NCBI RefSeq assembly: GCF_000281045.1 | Contig: NW_008246094.1 | Span: 132,812-195,044, forward strand | DNA: 62,233 nucleotides | Direction of reading: 5' to 3' | Source: Saprolegnia diclina VS20 | Taxonomy: Eukaryota > Oomycota > Saprolegniomycetes > Saprolegniales > Saprolegniaceae | In this document: one piece after another, positions 10,075 to 22,200 of the stretch | Position numbering within the stretch: the first letter of the stretch is position 1 | Layout of the letters: each line of letters starts with the position of its first letter | Notes under the pieces: model-generated | Seen by the model: the letters and a program-made list of their open reading frames with translations, nothing else | What the model was told of the DNA's origin: nothing | Databases searched by the model: none | Translations under genes and position numbers: made by a program

Positions 10075-13000
10075 TCACGTCGTCTTGCGATTGAATACTG
10101 CACGGGCCGCGGGGGCGGACGCTGGTCGGTGCTGCTGCAACTGCCGCAGACACCGCACGCCGGCCGGGAGCGGCGCCACCAGCGTGCGTTCGAGGTTGAG
10201 TGTGTAGCCGTGGGTTGTGATAATGTCCTGTGCGATCTGCGGGTCGGTCTGCAGCAAGGTTTGGAAGATGTCGACAAACTCGGCAAACGTCAATGTCTTG
10301 GGCGCGCTCTCCTTGGGTCGACACAGGAGGTCCATAAACACGCGCCGGACTTCGAATCGCGACAAGACGCCGGTGGCCTTGGCGTCGTACGTGTCGAAGA
10401 TTTTCCTACGGAACGTCGTCATGGACAAGGTTGGTCCAATATCGAAGGTCGGACTGGAGTATGCCGGTCGTGCGCCGACTCAGCGGATTCACACGCGCCT
10501 TGTGCACCAAGAGGTTGGCTCGCCACTCCTCGGTCGTCGCATGCAGCACACGTTCGTCCGCTGGTTTCGTCAGCCGTGGCGGCGACGTCCTGATGGGCAC
10601 ATGACCGACCCACGGTGTGGCCACGACGACGACGGGCTCGATCGGTTTGGTTCGAGTTGGCTGGAGCAAGGCGTGTACGCGCGTCGGCCGGTTGACGACC
10701 TGCTGCGCCATCTGCGCATACGAGAGCGTACTCAGCGTCTCGTCGACGGCGGCGCTGCCCGGTGCGACGGCCAGCAGCAGCGTCGTCAGCGCCGACCCGC
10801 CAATACTATCTTCCAAAAGCCGCTATGCGAAGCATGAGGCACCAAGTGCATCCGAGCACTACCGTGAGCTTGCTTTCTCGGTACGGCACGTGCTTCCAGC
10901 CCTCGACAAGCGCCTTGATGACACGGCCGAGTGCGAGGAGGCCCTGGCCAATGTTGGCGGCTTCGACCTGCCGATCTTTCAGACACCCCGCGCGCTCGTA
11001 GTTTTCCGAGCCGCTGAGATCCACGAGCCGAAGCTGCCCGCTGGCTTGGATCGACTGGCCGTCTTCAACGACTAGACACAGCGTCTTCGATCGGGATACA
11101 CGAAGTAGAACTAGCACGCACGGGTCGTGTCGGTGTACAAGGTGAAGATCGCGTGCGACCGACTCGACTCCTATCCAACATCAGATTCGACTCGAGAAGA
11201 AGGTACGTTGGTGCCTTGTTGCAGAGCGTGGCCGACTGCTGCCGGCACTGAATTGCGAGCTCGAGCAGCTCGTAGGCGTCCGCAGCGGTGGCCACCGACA
11301 CCTCGTGGAGCCCGTGCACGCGCACACCGTGCAGCGCGTGCTTGACAATGTGCAATTTACTTGGGCGACCCGCACTCTCGTCGTCGTCGGAGAGGTCGTA
11401 TTTTTTGTCCCGACTACGGGTTTGTTCGTACTTCATGCGGACGCCGCGCTTCTTGGCCACGTCGCGGAGCGCCTTGGACGACGTCGTGACCACCTGCGGT
11501 CGATCGCTTTGCCGCCGGAGACTGGCTGCGAGGAGGTCGAGAATCTCTTCGTTGTAGATCTCCACATACGACATGCGCACGCTCGTGACTGCCGGTGAGG
11601 CAAACACCGTGGCGATGGCGCGGTACATGAGACCGGCGTCGGCACCGCCGCGATGGCCCTGCATCGAGTGCGTCTTTCCCGAGCCGGTCTGCCCATACGC
11701 AAACACGGTGCACGTGTAGCCACTGATCGCATGCTGCACAATCGGCTGAATCGATGTCTAGGGTCCAAATGATATATATCATTTCTGTAGACCGGAAAAT
11801 GATACCGCAAACAGGTCCTCTTGGGTCGTCGACGGACCAAACACCGTGTCAAAGTTGAACGCGCGGGGCTTTTGGTACGCGTGGATGGGCTCGACGTAGA
11901 CGCGGTTGCCGTCGCAGGCGACGACCGACCGCTGCCCCGCTGCCTCTTCGTGCGCGAGCAGCGGTCGGCAGCGCACGAGGACCTTGATGTGCACGCGCTG
12001 CGGCGTGCTCTCGGGCGTCGCTGGAGTTGGCGACATATTGGAAGGAGGCTCGTCGTCGTCGGGCCTCGTCGATAAGTGCCACGTTAGGATGTCGTGCTGG
12101 TACCCTTGGCGCCGTACGCAGTAGTAGAGCTCGTCGCTGCCCGCGTGCGTCAGCGCCAAGACGGGCAAGACGCGCTCGGGCTCGAGATGCAACGTTGGTA
12201 GAGCGTGGTCTCGAGGCAGGAGGAGCCGAGCGAGGCCACCGCGTGCAGCGTCGGCATCGGCCAATCCCAGTAGTAACGTGCGCGAGGTCGCGTGGTATGT
12301 GATGGCCGTGCACTCTGCAGGGAGACTTACGTGGTGCTGGATCACACTTGAAAAGTCCCACGGCTCGACCGACATACTTGTGTCGTCGCTTGACCGACAG
12401 ACCGTCACGAAGGGAGCCGCTGTCCAGGCAACGCAGAGCGCACCCGTATCTGTCACGCACAGCGCCGATGGTGTTGCGGTCACCGTCGGCGCGTCGACGT
12501 CGAAAAGGACGCAGCGTGCGTCACCGACCTCGTTAACGTCAGTGCTTGTGGCGTAGTGCATGTACGATACGACGTGGTAGGTGGCACCGTTGGGTGCTGA
12601 TTCCAGGACGAGCAGTGACGCAAGGTCAGGTGTGATGCAAAAACCGCTGACCGGACCTGCACACTGAACAAGGCGCACGACACCGCTAATGTCGTAGACA
12701 CACAAGTCGCCTTCGCCTTGCAGGAAATAGAGGCATATGGCATCGCGCGACGTTCCGAGATGCAGCTGACGCGGGCGACGCAAGTCCGACTGCAGCACGC
12801 GCACCGCGCCAGACGTCACGTCGACACTGCCAAGGTTGCCTTGCAGCTCGTCGAGCCAGTAGAGCGTTTTGGAAGCGTCCGCAAACGCCAAGCTCGTCCA
12901 CGCTCGGTTCGGTACCAAAATCGCATCGATGGGAAGCGGCAAGGGCGTTAACGTAGCGTTGATCCGCGGGATAAGAGCCGGCGCAAGCGGAAGGGACTGG

Positions 13001-13377
13001 CGCCGCTTGACGCGTCGTGGTCCTGGATCCTCGCCCCGCCGCGGCGTCGGCCGGTCCAGCTTGGGCCGCAGCACGAGTTTGAGGTGCAGCGGGCTGGCCG
13101 TGGCCGAGGTAAAGTCGTCCATCGTCAGTTGGACCCAGTCGCCGTCGCCGTCGAGAAGAAGGTACGTGCACATACTCTCCTCCGGGGGTACGATGGCGCC
13201 GATTTCCGCGAGCTCGGGCGCGTGCAGCGAATGGAGGAGGCCATGCAGGTGGTGCAGGCCCGCGCCGTGGCTCGTGTGCACGTACTTGCGCTTTGACGAC
13301 TTGTGCAGGCACGTACCGCGCTTGTCATGCAGCTCGACGTGGGACTTGGTCGTAAACGGCAGCGGCGAAGTGCTCAT
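10075..13377 (-). CDS. Kinesin with N-terminal propeller-like region and C-terminal EF-hand
   Basis: Six exons (13377-11806, 11757-11215, 11170-11122, 11071-10863, 10822-10455, 10405-10075) give 1023 residues. Residues ~130-450 contain repeated short beta-strand units (one is [17 protein letters not shown]) resembling an NHL/YWTD-like propeller. The motor (about 455-830) has P-loop GQTGSGKT, switch I NKESSRSH, switch II DLSGSEN and [17 protein letters not shown] ~50-residue charged insertion lies after [12 protein letters not shown]. The tail has an EF-hand loop ([13 protein letters not shown]) and no long coiled coil. Intron 2 (11171-11214) needs a GC donor to give intact switch I. The family is an ATP-driven microtubule motor; the motor is kinesin-5-like, and cargo is unknown. 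The start is the first ATG of a long open frame. Confidence 0.83.
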
Positions 13378-13884
13378 AGGTCCCGACGGACCATCGTTTT
13401 GTCCGAGTCAAAACGGCCGCCGTTTCGCGCCAGCGACAACGACGGACGATCGAAGCGACTGTCTACGCTATTGCGTCGACATCCATGGACCCTGCGAGGC
13501 CCCACGACTACGAGAGTTGGACACTATACAGTGGGACCTTGCTACAATGTATAATGATACATGTTGACGATGAATAATGATCGTGTCCTCTACCTCAACT
13601 CTCTGCGCGAACGATGGAACTCGTACGACTCGTGAGCTATGAACGTAGTAGGTCTCGAGCTGCCTTGGTGGAGCTCTTGGTGGTCTCCTGTGGCAGCGCA
13701 AGATTGCGCCACGCGGACAGTCATTGGTCGGTTCAAACGAGAACCCGCGCTTTGATTGGCCGCGATGGTTGCCAATCGTTGGCTCTTGTTTTTCGGTGTC
13801 CTAATTAGGCATCCACGAAAGTAGGACAGGAAATCAGGTCGGAGCCAATCAGCTGGCCGAATTGAAGTTCGAACACGATCGAGC
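13378..13884. promoter_or_regulatory. Divergent promoter, kinesin / NOM1, four CCAAT boxes
   Basis: 507 bp between divergent starts. CCAAT-type boxes in both orientations: ATTGG at about 13723, TTTGATTGG at 13751, CCAATC at 13772 and CCAATC at 13845-13850, the last 35 bp before the NOM1 ATG. TTCAAACG/TTCGAAC motifs lie at about 13733 and 13868. No reading frame is supported. Confidence 0.6.
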
Positions 13885-16800
13885 ATGGCCAAGCCCGTGA
13901 AGGACGCGCGGAAGGCGCGCCGCCAGCAGGAGCGCAGCGAGAAGAAGCAGAAGAAGCAGATGCGCCAAGTCGCGCACAAGGCGCCGGCCAAGCGCCGCCA
14001 CGAAGACGCTCATCCCATGAGCAAGCGCCGCCATGAAGAGGCGCCAGTAGCCAAGCGCCCGAAAGCTGGCGGCTTCCAAAACAAGTTTATGGAGATGATC
14101 CAGGCCCAGGCCGCCGAAGGTACGTCGCAGCACCATGCCAAGGGTAAGTGGTCACCGCTGCATGCAGGCGCCATTAGCTTGGACTCGGCCAAGGTGCTCA
14201 AGAAGCCGCAGTCCAAGGCCGAGGTCTCCGAGGAAGACATTGCACTCAAGCGTCTTGAGAAAAGCCTTGGCCTGACCAAGTCCACGGGCAAAGCCAAGCT
14301 CAACAAGTTTGACGCTAGCAGCTCTGGCGAGGCTCTTACACTATCAATGTGTAGGGAGTTTGAGAAGGACGGTCTTGGCGCTGACTTTGGCGACTTTCTC
14401 ATGGGCCTCGACGACCTCTCTGCGTACATTCTACATTCGGCCGTATTTTGATATAGATCAACGGCGTAATTGTCATCTTGTAGGCGCATCACGGGCAAGA
14501 AGCCGGTGCCTGCCACCGAAGACGACGACGAGATCTCGGACGAGGGCGATGTCAGCATGGACGAGGATGGGGAAGAGGATGCGGACGAAGATGAAGATGA
14601 CGATGATTTCGAGGGCATGGACGAGGAGACGCGTCGTGAGATGGAGCTTTTGGCGGAAGAAGACGCGGCTTTTCTCCAAGGTACGTGCCGCCTTGTCTTG
14701 CTGCGTACCCACCATATCGCGTAGAAATGGACCAGCTCCCAACAGACGACGAAGAAGAGGACGACGACGACCTTGCGCAGTTTGATTCGGACCTCTCGGA
14801 GGACGAAGGTGACGACGAAGTTGCTGCCAACACGGCCCGCAATCAGCACCACTGTACGTCGTCAAGAGAAGGTACCATGCGTTCAAAGCCCCATGTAGCT
14901 GCCAGTGACGACGGCGACTCGGACGTCGACTCGGACGAAGCTGACAAGCTCGAGGAAGATGTCGAGGACGACGATGACGAAGGTAGCGAAGACGAGACAA
15001 AGCAAGTCAGCGAGGACGAGGCCGAAGACGAGGCTGGTAGCGTCGACATCTTGTCGCCTGTATCGTGGTACTACAAACGGCCCGTAGAGAAGACGCCGGT
15101 CGTTGTCGAAGAAGACATTTACGGCCGCCCCAAGGTCGCGGCGACAGGTACTCGCATCGCCCTCGCCCTCAACTATATCGATATTGATTGTAGCCATCTC
15201 GGCGACGCGGTATGTGCCGCCGCACCTGCGCCGCGCTGCGACGACAGACGAGCAACAGTTGCGCGAAGTCCGTCGCCGCATCAACGGCCAGCTCAACCGT
15301 CTCTCGGAGAGCAACATGGAGTACGCTCTTCTTCATCATCTTCTTTCGTCTCATAATCGCGGGTAGGCCGATTTGCATGGAATTTGAGAGCATTTACCGG
15401 TCCTTTGTGCGTGCGGACGTCAACGCGATCTTGCTCGAAGCGCTGGTCGCGCTCTGCTGTCACGAGGTACTCCTCGCGCATTCCTATCGCCTTCTGACGC
15501 GTCCGCGTCATCGTAGACCCAAGTGATGACGCAGCTCATCAACATTAGCGGCGCCCTCCTTGGCGCGCTCTTCCACTCGGTCGGCACGGAGATTGTCGGC
15601 TTTTTCATTGAGCATTTTGTCCAAAAATTTGAAACGGTAAATATCCCACGACTTGGAGAATAGTGTCCTCATTGGATCCCAGGCGGTCGTGACGCTCCGC
15701 GCATCCTCGTCCGACGACGAAGACGGCGAGACGCGGTCCAAGGAGGCGACGAACCTCCTCTTGATGATCACGACGCTCTACATGTTTGACACGGTGCACT
15801 GCGGCATGATCTACGACATCTTCCGCTTCCTCGTCGACTCGTTCACGGGCGTCGACATTGAGCTCATCCACGCGCTTCTCCAAGGTCCTCTCAACGACGC
15901 CAAGCTTTGGTTTCAACTTGTGTCATATAGCGTGTGGCCCGTCGCTCCGCGCCGACGACGCGAGCGCGCTCACGGATATGATTGCGACCGTCCAGACCAA
16001 AGCCAGCCAGCACGAAGAGCAGTACGATGGACCACTATCCTCTCCACCAAGGTCCTTACATTGCTTCTCTAGGCGCGTCCGCTTCCTCCTCGACTTGATC
16101 TACAACCTCAAGAAGGCCACAAAAAAGACCAAGTCGAGTGCGTTCTCCAACGACCGCGTCCAGCAGCTGCGCAAGTGGATCGGCCGCGTCAAAACGCGCG
16201 TCGGCCACGCCAACAACGCACTCCGCGTCTCGTTCTCGGAGCTTTTGCACGCCGACGGTACTATTGACGGGTCTGCGAGGGTGTCTGATGTGTGTTATGT
16301 AGCCCAAGGCCGGTGGTGGATCATTGGCGGCACGTGGGTCCCCCCCGTACGTCTTGGACTTTGGTTTTGAGATTGTTGATCGAGTGACGAACGCTCGCGT
16401 AGAGCCAGACGTCGGGGGCGGTCGGCGGCAAGGACTCTGACGCCCAGCAGAACGCGCTGCTCAAGCTCGCGGAGAAGCAGCGCATGAACACGGGTGTGTC
16501 TCAGCACTCGATACATTGATACAGACGATGGACGCTTGCGATAGATGTGCGCCGGTCGATCTTTTGTGCGATCATGGGCGCGTCCGACTGCATCGAAGCG
16601 TACGAAGGCGTGCTCAAGCTCGGTCTCAAGGACAAGCAAGAGCGTGAGATCATCCGCGTGCTCATGCACTGGTAGGACCGAGGAAGGATCGAAGATGGAT
16701 GCTCATGGAATGTGTAGCTGCGGAAACGAAGCCAAGTACAACCCGTACTACGCACTCCTTGCCGACAAGTTTGCGACCGCCGACCCGCGCTACAAGTTTA

Positions 16801-17330
16801 CGCTCCAGCTCGCGTACTGGGACGTCTTCAAGCAGGTAGAGACTGCAGCATTGGAAGAGGAGCAGGAGATGGATGATGCGTGTAGCTCGATGCGTGGAAG
16901 CCGCGCAAGGTCTACAACATGGCGTGCTTGCTCGCCAAGCTGCTCGAGACGGGCGCCATGACCCTCGCTGTCCTCAAGGTATCGCTTCCTGCCGAGGCAA
17001 AACGAGTCGACGTGCGACTGTAGGTCCTCGACTTTACCGACGTCAGCGACGCGACCGTACTCTTCCTCCGCGTCGCCTTTGAGCGGATCCTGAGCATCGA
17101 CGACGACTCGGCGCTCATCGGCGTCTTTGAGCGCATCGCCCAGCAAAAGTCCAAGGTCGGTCGCTGCCTTGCATCGTTCAACGCTCATGCCATGCTTATA
17201 GATGGAAGCGACGCGGGATGGCGTCGCCGTCTTCTTCCACCAGCACCTCTTGCCGGCGCTCAAGACGCTCGAGGCCAAGAAGAAGGCCAAGATGGTCACC
17301 CGCATGCTCGACGCCATGGGCAAGCACTAG
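13885..17330 (+). CDS. NOM1: NOM1/SGD1-like nucleolar MIF4G-MA3 protein
   Basis: About 17 introns of 40-65 nt; about 880 residues. Order: a basic Lys/Arg-rich N-terminus (nucleolar localisation), a long acidic Asp/Glu linker (about residues 190-400), a MIF4G domain starting YVPPHLRRAA...NRLSESNMEP and including ADDASALTDMIATVQ, then an MA3 domain starting MNTDVRRSIFCAIMGASDCIEAYEG and ending at MGKH (stop 17328-17330). Yeast Sgd1 and human NOM1 act in 18S rRNA maturation and bind an eIF4A-type DEAD helicase. The exon junctions reproduce conserved family stretches across splice sites. Two putative introns (at about 14120-14167 and 14854-14898) are multiples of three without stops, so exon or retained intron is ambiguous there. 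Confidence 0.88.
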
Positions 17331-17510
17331 AGGAAGCGATCTGTGCAGGACGTGGCAAATTCGCAACTGCGGGCGCAAATTCAAGTTTCTTAAAAAATAC
17401 ATGTCTTTCGATACAATGATCAAGCTTTCTTTGTGCTTTGTATTGTATTATTGTCCTTGCTGATTTCGGGGCGATCCATCCGGTCGGTGTATATTCCGCT
17501 GGCCGACGCC

Positions 17511-19204
17511 ATGGCGACCTTCCACGTGCGACTCAACATGGAGGACGCCGACGACGATGGCGATAGCACGACGACGATGGCCTTCGAGGTCGGGAACCCC
17601 CGCGTCGAGGTGCTCACGGGCCGCCTGCGCCTCTTCCGGTCCATGCCGCATCACGCGCGCCACGAAGAGACCAAGGACGACGACGAGGGCAGCGACCAGT
17701 GGCTGCATCTCTCGACAAACGCGATCCTCGAGATGAACTTGACGCTCCTCGGCTTTGTGAGCCTCCCGCTTCATGTCGGTCCGCTCGAGCTCCTCGAGTT
17801 TACCCAAGCCTTCCGCGACGAGATTGTGCTCATGCGGCTCCTGCGCGACGCCAACCCGCGCCACCCGACGCGCATGGCGCTCGTCCAGTTTGCGAGCGCC
17901 GCCAAGGCCGCTCAGTTCTACGAAGCGTTCAATGGCACGCGCTTCAACTCGATCGAGCCCGAGCGCTGCAAGCTCGTGTTTGTCCGCTGCATCGAGTTTG
18001 TCCGGAGCGCACACCCGCCGAGCGCCGGGCCGCTCCCGCGCGTCAACGGCCACCTCGTGGCCAACGGCATGCTTCCGGCCTTCAACGACGACGGCCTGCG
18101 CTGCGACGCGCCCGATGGCCACGTGGAGATCCCCACCTGCCCCGTGTGCTTGGACCGCCTCGATACGTCCGTCTCGGGCGTCCTCACGACCTTGTGCAAC
18201 CACACGTTCCACTGCGACTGCCTCTTTGGCTGGGAAGGCTCGAGCTGCCCCGTGTGCCGGTACAGCCACGGCGACATGGTCTCGACGTGCGAGGTACGGC
18301 TTGCTCGTGCAACGATGCCCCAGCGTGAGGTAGGTCTGCGAGACGACCGAGCACCTCTGGATCTGCTTAATCTGCGGCCACATTGGCTGTGGCCGGTACT
18401 CGAACGAGCATGCCAAGAAGCACTACCAAGATACCATGCACACGTACTCGCTCGAGCTCGAGACACAGCGTGTGTGGGATTATGCTGGCGACGGGTCGCG
18501 TCCTCCTTACGCTCTCGACCTCACCTGGCCTCTGCATGTAGGTATGTGCATCGACTCATCATGAACAAGCAAGACGGCAAGTGCGTCGAGTTTCCCAACC
18601 CAAATGCACACGCGTCCATGGACGACGAAGCCAGCGACGAGCATCTCAAGCTCGAGAAGCTCGCTGCCGAGTACAACCACCTCCTCACAAGGTAGTAGCG
18701 TCGTGCGAGCGCATGGCATCATGCGCGTCACTAGCCAGCTCGAAGAGCAGCGGCTCTATTACGAGCGCCGCATGGGCGACGCCACCGAGCGCCGCGCCCT
18801 CGACCACGAGCGCAAGTCGCTCAAGCGCCAGAACGAAGCGCTCGCAAAGAAGACGGCGCAGCTCGAAGAAGAGCTCGTGTTCGTGCGGTATGATGACCTC
18901 CACCGTCCAGCAAACCTCATATCCCGCGTGCAGGGAGCTCAACAAGTCGCTCATTGAGAACCAAGCAAGCTGGAAGGAGCGCGTCAAGTGCGCCGAAGAC
19001 AAGGTGCAAACGCTCGAGCGCAGCACGCAGGCGCGCGTCGACGACCTCGAGTCGCAGATCAAGGACCTCATGTTCTACCTCGACACGCAAAACAAGGTCG
19101 AGCACAGCGTGCACAAGCGTGAGATCCAAGACGGCGCCATCTCGGTGATCGCGCCCGAAGCGGACGTCAAGCCCAAGGCCAAGCGACCGTCCAAGAAGCG
19201 CTAA
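17511..19204 (+). CDS. BRAP: BRAP2-like RING and UBP zinc-finger ubiquitin ligase
   Basis: Five exons (17511-18293, 18334-18494, 18542-18691, 18735-18887, 18934-19204) give 505 residues. Order: BRAP2 RRM-like domain (about 70-170), RING finger CPVCLDRLD...[21 protein letters not shown] (about 206-260), UBP-type zinc finger [21 protein letters not shown]...[11 protein letters not shown] (about 262-310), coiled coil (about 370-480) and a basic tail. In animals BRAP/IMP is a Ras-responsive E3 ligase that binds nuclear-localisation signals and tunes MAPK signalling. The plant/protist role is less known. An in-frame ATG exists at 17433 but encodes a hydrophobic leader unlike the family, so I use 17511. 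It lies 180 bp downstream of NOM1 on the same strand. Confidence 0.88.
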
Positions 19205-19275
19205 CGCATCGTTTGTATGCATACATGTATTACGTGCTATCTTCGTCGTCGACGATCACCATGAAAACGCAGCGC

Positions 19276-22200
19276 CTAGTGAAACTCGTTGGGCGCCGTC
19301 CACGGCTTCTCGTCTTCCGAGTCGTAGTAGTCAAAGAGACTCGACGACTCGAGCCCGAGCAGCGGCTTCTCGCGGTGGATGCGCATGCTCTCGACAAAGA
19401 GCTTGACGAGGCTCACGTTGGTCAAGAGCGGGATCGAAAAGTCGGCGGCCGTCCGGCGGATGAGGTAGTTGTCCTTGAGCCGCTTCGAGTCGGACGTCGG
19501 GAGGTTGATGACGAGGTCGATCTTGCCTTCTTTAATGTAGTTGAGCACATTCTCTTCGGCGCTCTCTTCGTCGAGCGGGAAGGCCAGCTTGACGCTCGGC
19601 ACGTTGTACTTGGCCAGGAACGCGTGCGTCTTCTCGGTCGCGTGGAGCGTGTAGCCGAGGTTCACGAGGTCGTGCGCGTGGTGCACGAAGTCGGGCGACA
19701 CCTTGTCCTGCATCGAGAGGAGCACATTCTTCTTCGGCAGCTTGAAGTTGGACGAGAGAAGCGCCTTGAGGAACGCTTCGTGCTTGGTCTTGCCAAAGCA
19801 CGCGACCTCGCCCGTCGACGCCATCTCGACGCCGAGGAGCGGGTCCGCGCCGCCGAGTCGCGTGTACGAAAACATGGGCGACTTGATACCGACGTACTCT
19901 TGCGGCCGGATCGGGTCAAAGAGGCCCGGGAGGTTGTCCTTGGACGTGTCGGCGCCGACCATGACCTTGGTCGCCGCGCTAATAAAGTCGGCGCCCACCG
20001 TCTTCGAGACAAACGGAAAGCTGCGCGACGCACGCAAGTTGCACTCGATCGCGAGCACGTCCGCGCCCTTGGCCAAAAACTGCGCGTTGAACGGCCCGGA
20101 AATGTTGAGCGCCTTGGCGATCTTGGCGCCGGCGTGGCGGACCTGGTCAATGTAGTACGCGCTGAGGTCGACGGGCGGCAGAATCAAGGTGGCGTCGCCA
20201 GAGTGCACGCCAGCGTTCTCGACGTGTTCCGAGACCGCCGCCGCGATGATCTCGCCGTTGCGGGCGACACCGTCGAGCTCAATCTCGCGCGCGCCTTCGA
20301 CAAACTTGGTAATGACAACCGGGTGGTCCTGCGAGACGGCGGCGGCTTCGCCGAGGACGCGCGCGAGGTCGTCGTCCGAGTAGGCGACGTTCATGGCCGC
20401 ACCGGAAAGCACGTAGGACGGGCGGACGAGCACGGGGTAGCCCACATCGTGCGCAAACACCTTGGCCGCGTCGAGGCTCGTGAGCTCCTTCCACGCGGGC
20501 TGGCGCACGCCGGCGCGGTCCATGAGCTCGGAAAACTTGTGGCGATCTTCGGCCGAGTCAATCATCGTCGGGCACGTGCCGAGGACGCGGACGCCGGCCT
20601 TGTGCAGGGGCAGCGCCACGTTGTTGGGGATTTGGCCGCCGACCGAGACGACGACGCCGGCAACGTTTTCGCGATCGTAGACGTCAAGGATGCGCTCCTT
20701 CGAGAGCTCTTCAAAGTAGAGCTGGTCGCACTCGTCATAGTCGGTCGAGACCGTCTCGGGGTTGTAGTTGAGCATGACTGCGCGGCGACCGAGCTTCTTG
20801 AGCGTCCGAATGCACGAGACAGCACACCAATCAAACTCGACCGAACTGCCAATCTAGTCGATACACTGCGTGAGCCATTGAGCGAAAGAGAATACTACAT
20901 ACCCGGTAGGCACCCGACCCGAGCACCATGACGCCGTCGTTCGGCGGCTGGTCGGCCACGTCGTTCTCGGACGCGTTGTACGTCGTGTAGAGGTAGTTGG
21001 TCGCCGCCGGGTACTCGGCCGCGAGCGTGTCGATCTGCTTGATGACCGGAATGATGCCGCGGGCCTTGCGGTCCGCGCGCACCGCGTCGTCCGAGCAGTT
21101 GAGCATGCGCGCGAGCTGGCGGTCCGAAAAGCCGACCTCCTTGGCCTCGCGGAGGAGATGGTCCGGGACAGCGCTGAGGCTGCCAAGCTTGGTGAGGTCG
21201 TCGTCGAGGTCGGCAATGCGCTGGAGGCGGCTGAGGAACCACGTGTCGATCTTGGTCAAATCGTGGATCTCCTGCACCGAGAGGATGTTTTCCCGGAGCG
21301 CGTACGCGATCTGGTACATGCGCTTGTCGGTCGGGCGTTGGAGCGCCGCAATCAAGTCGGCTTTCGAGAGCGCGTCCTTGGCCTTGGGCTCAAACCCTTC
21401 GATGCTCGGCTCAACCATGCGCAGCGCCTTCTGGATCGTCTCTTCAAACGTGCGGCCGATCGCCATGACCTCGCCGACACTCTTCATGCTCGAGCCAATC
21501 TCCGTGCTCACGTGCTCAAACTTGGAGAGATCCCAGCGGGGCACCTTGGCGACGCAGTAGTCGAGCGACGGCTCAAAGCACGCCGACGTCGACTTGGTCA
21601 CCGAATTTTTGAGCTCCGGGAGGTTGATACCGAGGCCGAGCTTGGCGGCGACAAACGCTAACGGGTAGCCCGTGGCCTTGGACGCGAGCGCCGACGAGCG
21701 AGAGAGACGCGCGTTGACCTCAATGATGCAGTACTCCTCGTTCTCGGGGTTGAGCGCATACTGGATGTTGCACTCGCCGACGATGCCGAGGTGGCGCACG
21801 ACCTTGAGCGCGGTCTCGCGGAGCATGTGGTACTCGCGGTTGCTGAGCGTCTGGGACGGCGCAATGACCATCGAGTCGCCCGTGTGGATGCCGAGCGGGT
21901 CAAAGTTCTCCATGTTGCAGACCGTGATGCAGTTGTTGGCCGCGTCACGCACAACCTCGTACTCGACTTCCTTCCAGCCCTTCATGGAGCGCTCGACGAG
22001 GATCTGCGGCGAGCCCGCAAACGCCTTCTTGGCCATCTTGGTGAGCTCCTTCTTGTCCTCGCAGATGCCGCTGCCGAGACCGCCCAGCGCAAACGCCGAC
22101 CGGATCATGACCGGGTACCCAATCTTGTCGGCGGCTTCGAGCGCCTCGGCGACCGACTCGGCCGCAAAGCTCGTCGCAATCTTCTCGTTGATCTCCTTGA

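Noticed and set aside
11190-11260. Apparent frameshift in the kinesin before switch I (a second frame reads [16 protein letters not shown])
   Set aside because: The main frame (SATLCNK) joins perfectly to ESSRSH through a GC-AG intron, so no frameshift is needed.
19213-20931. Long + strand open frame (572 codons) opposite the CPS gene, with similar ones at 22345-23874 and 26280-27707
   Set aside because: These are antisense shadows created by G/C-ended codons of well-supported genes; their composition (Arg/Val/Asp/Leu-heavy) matches no family.
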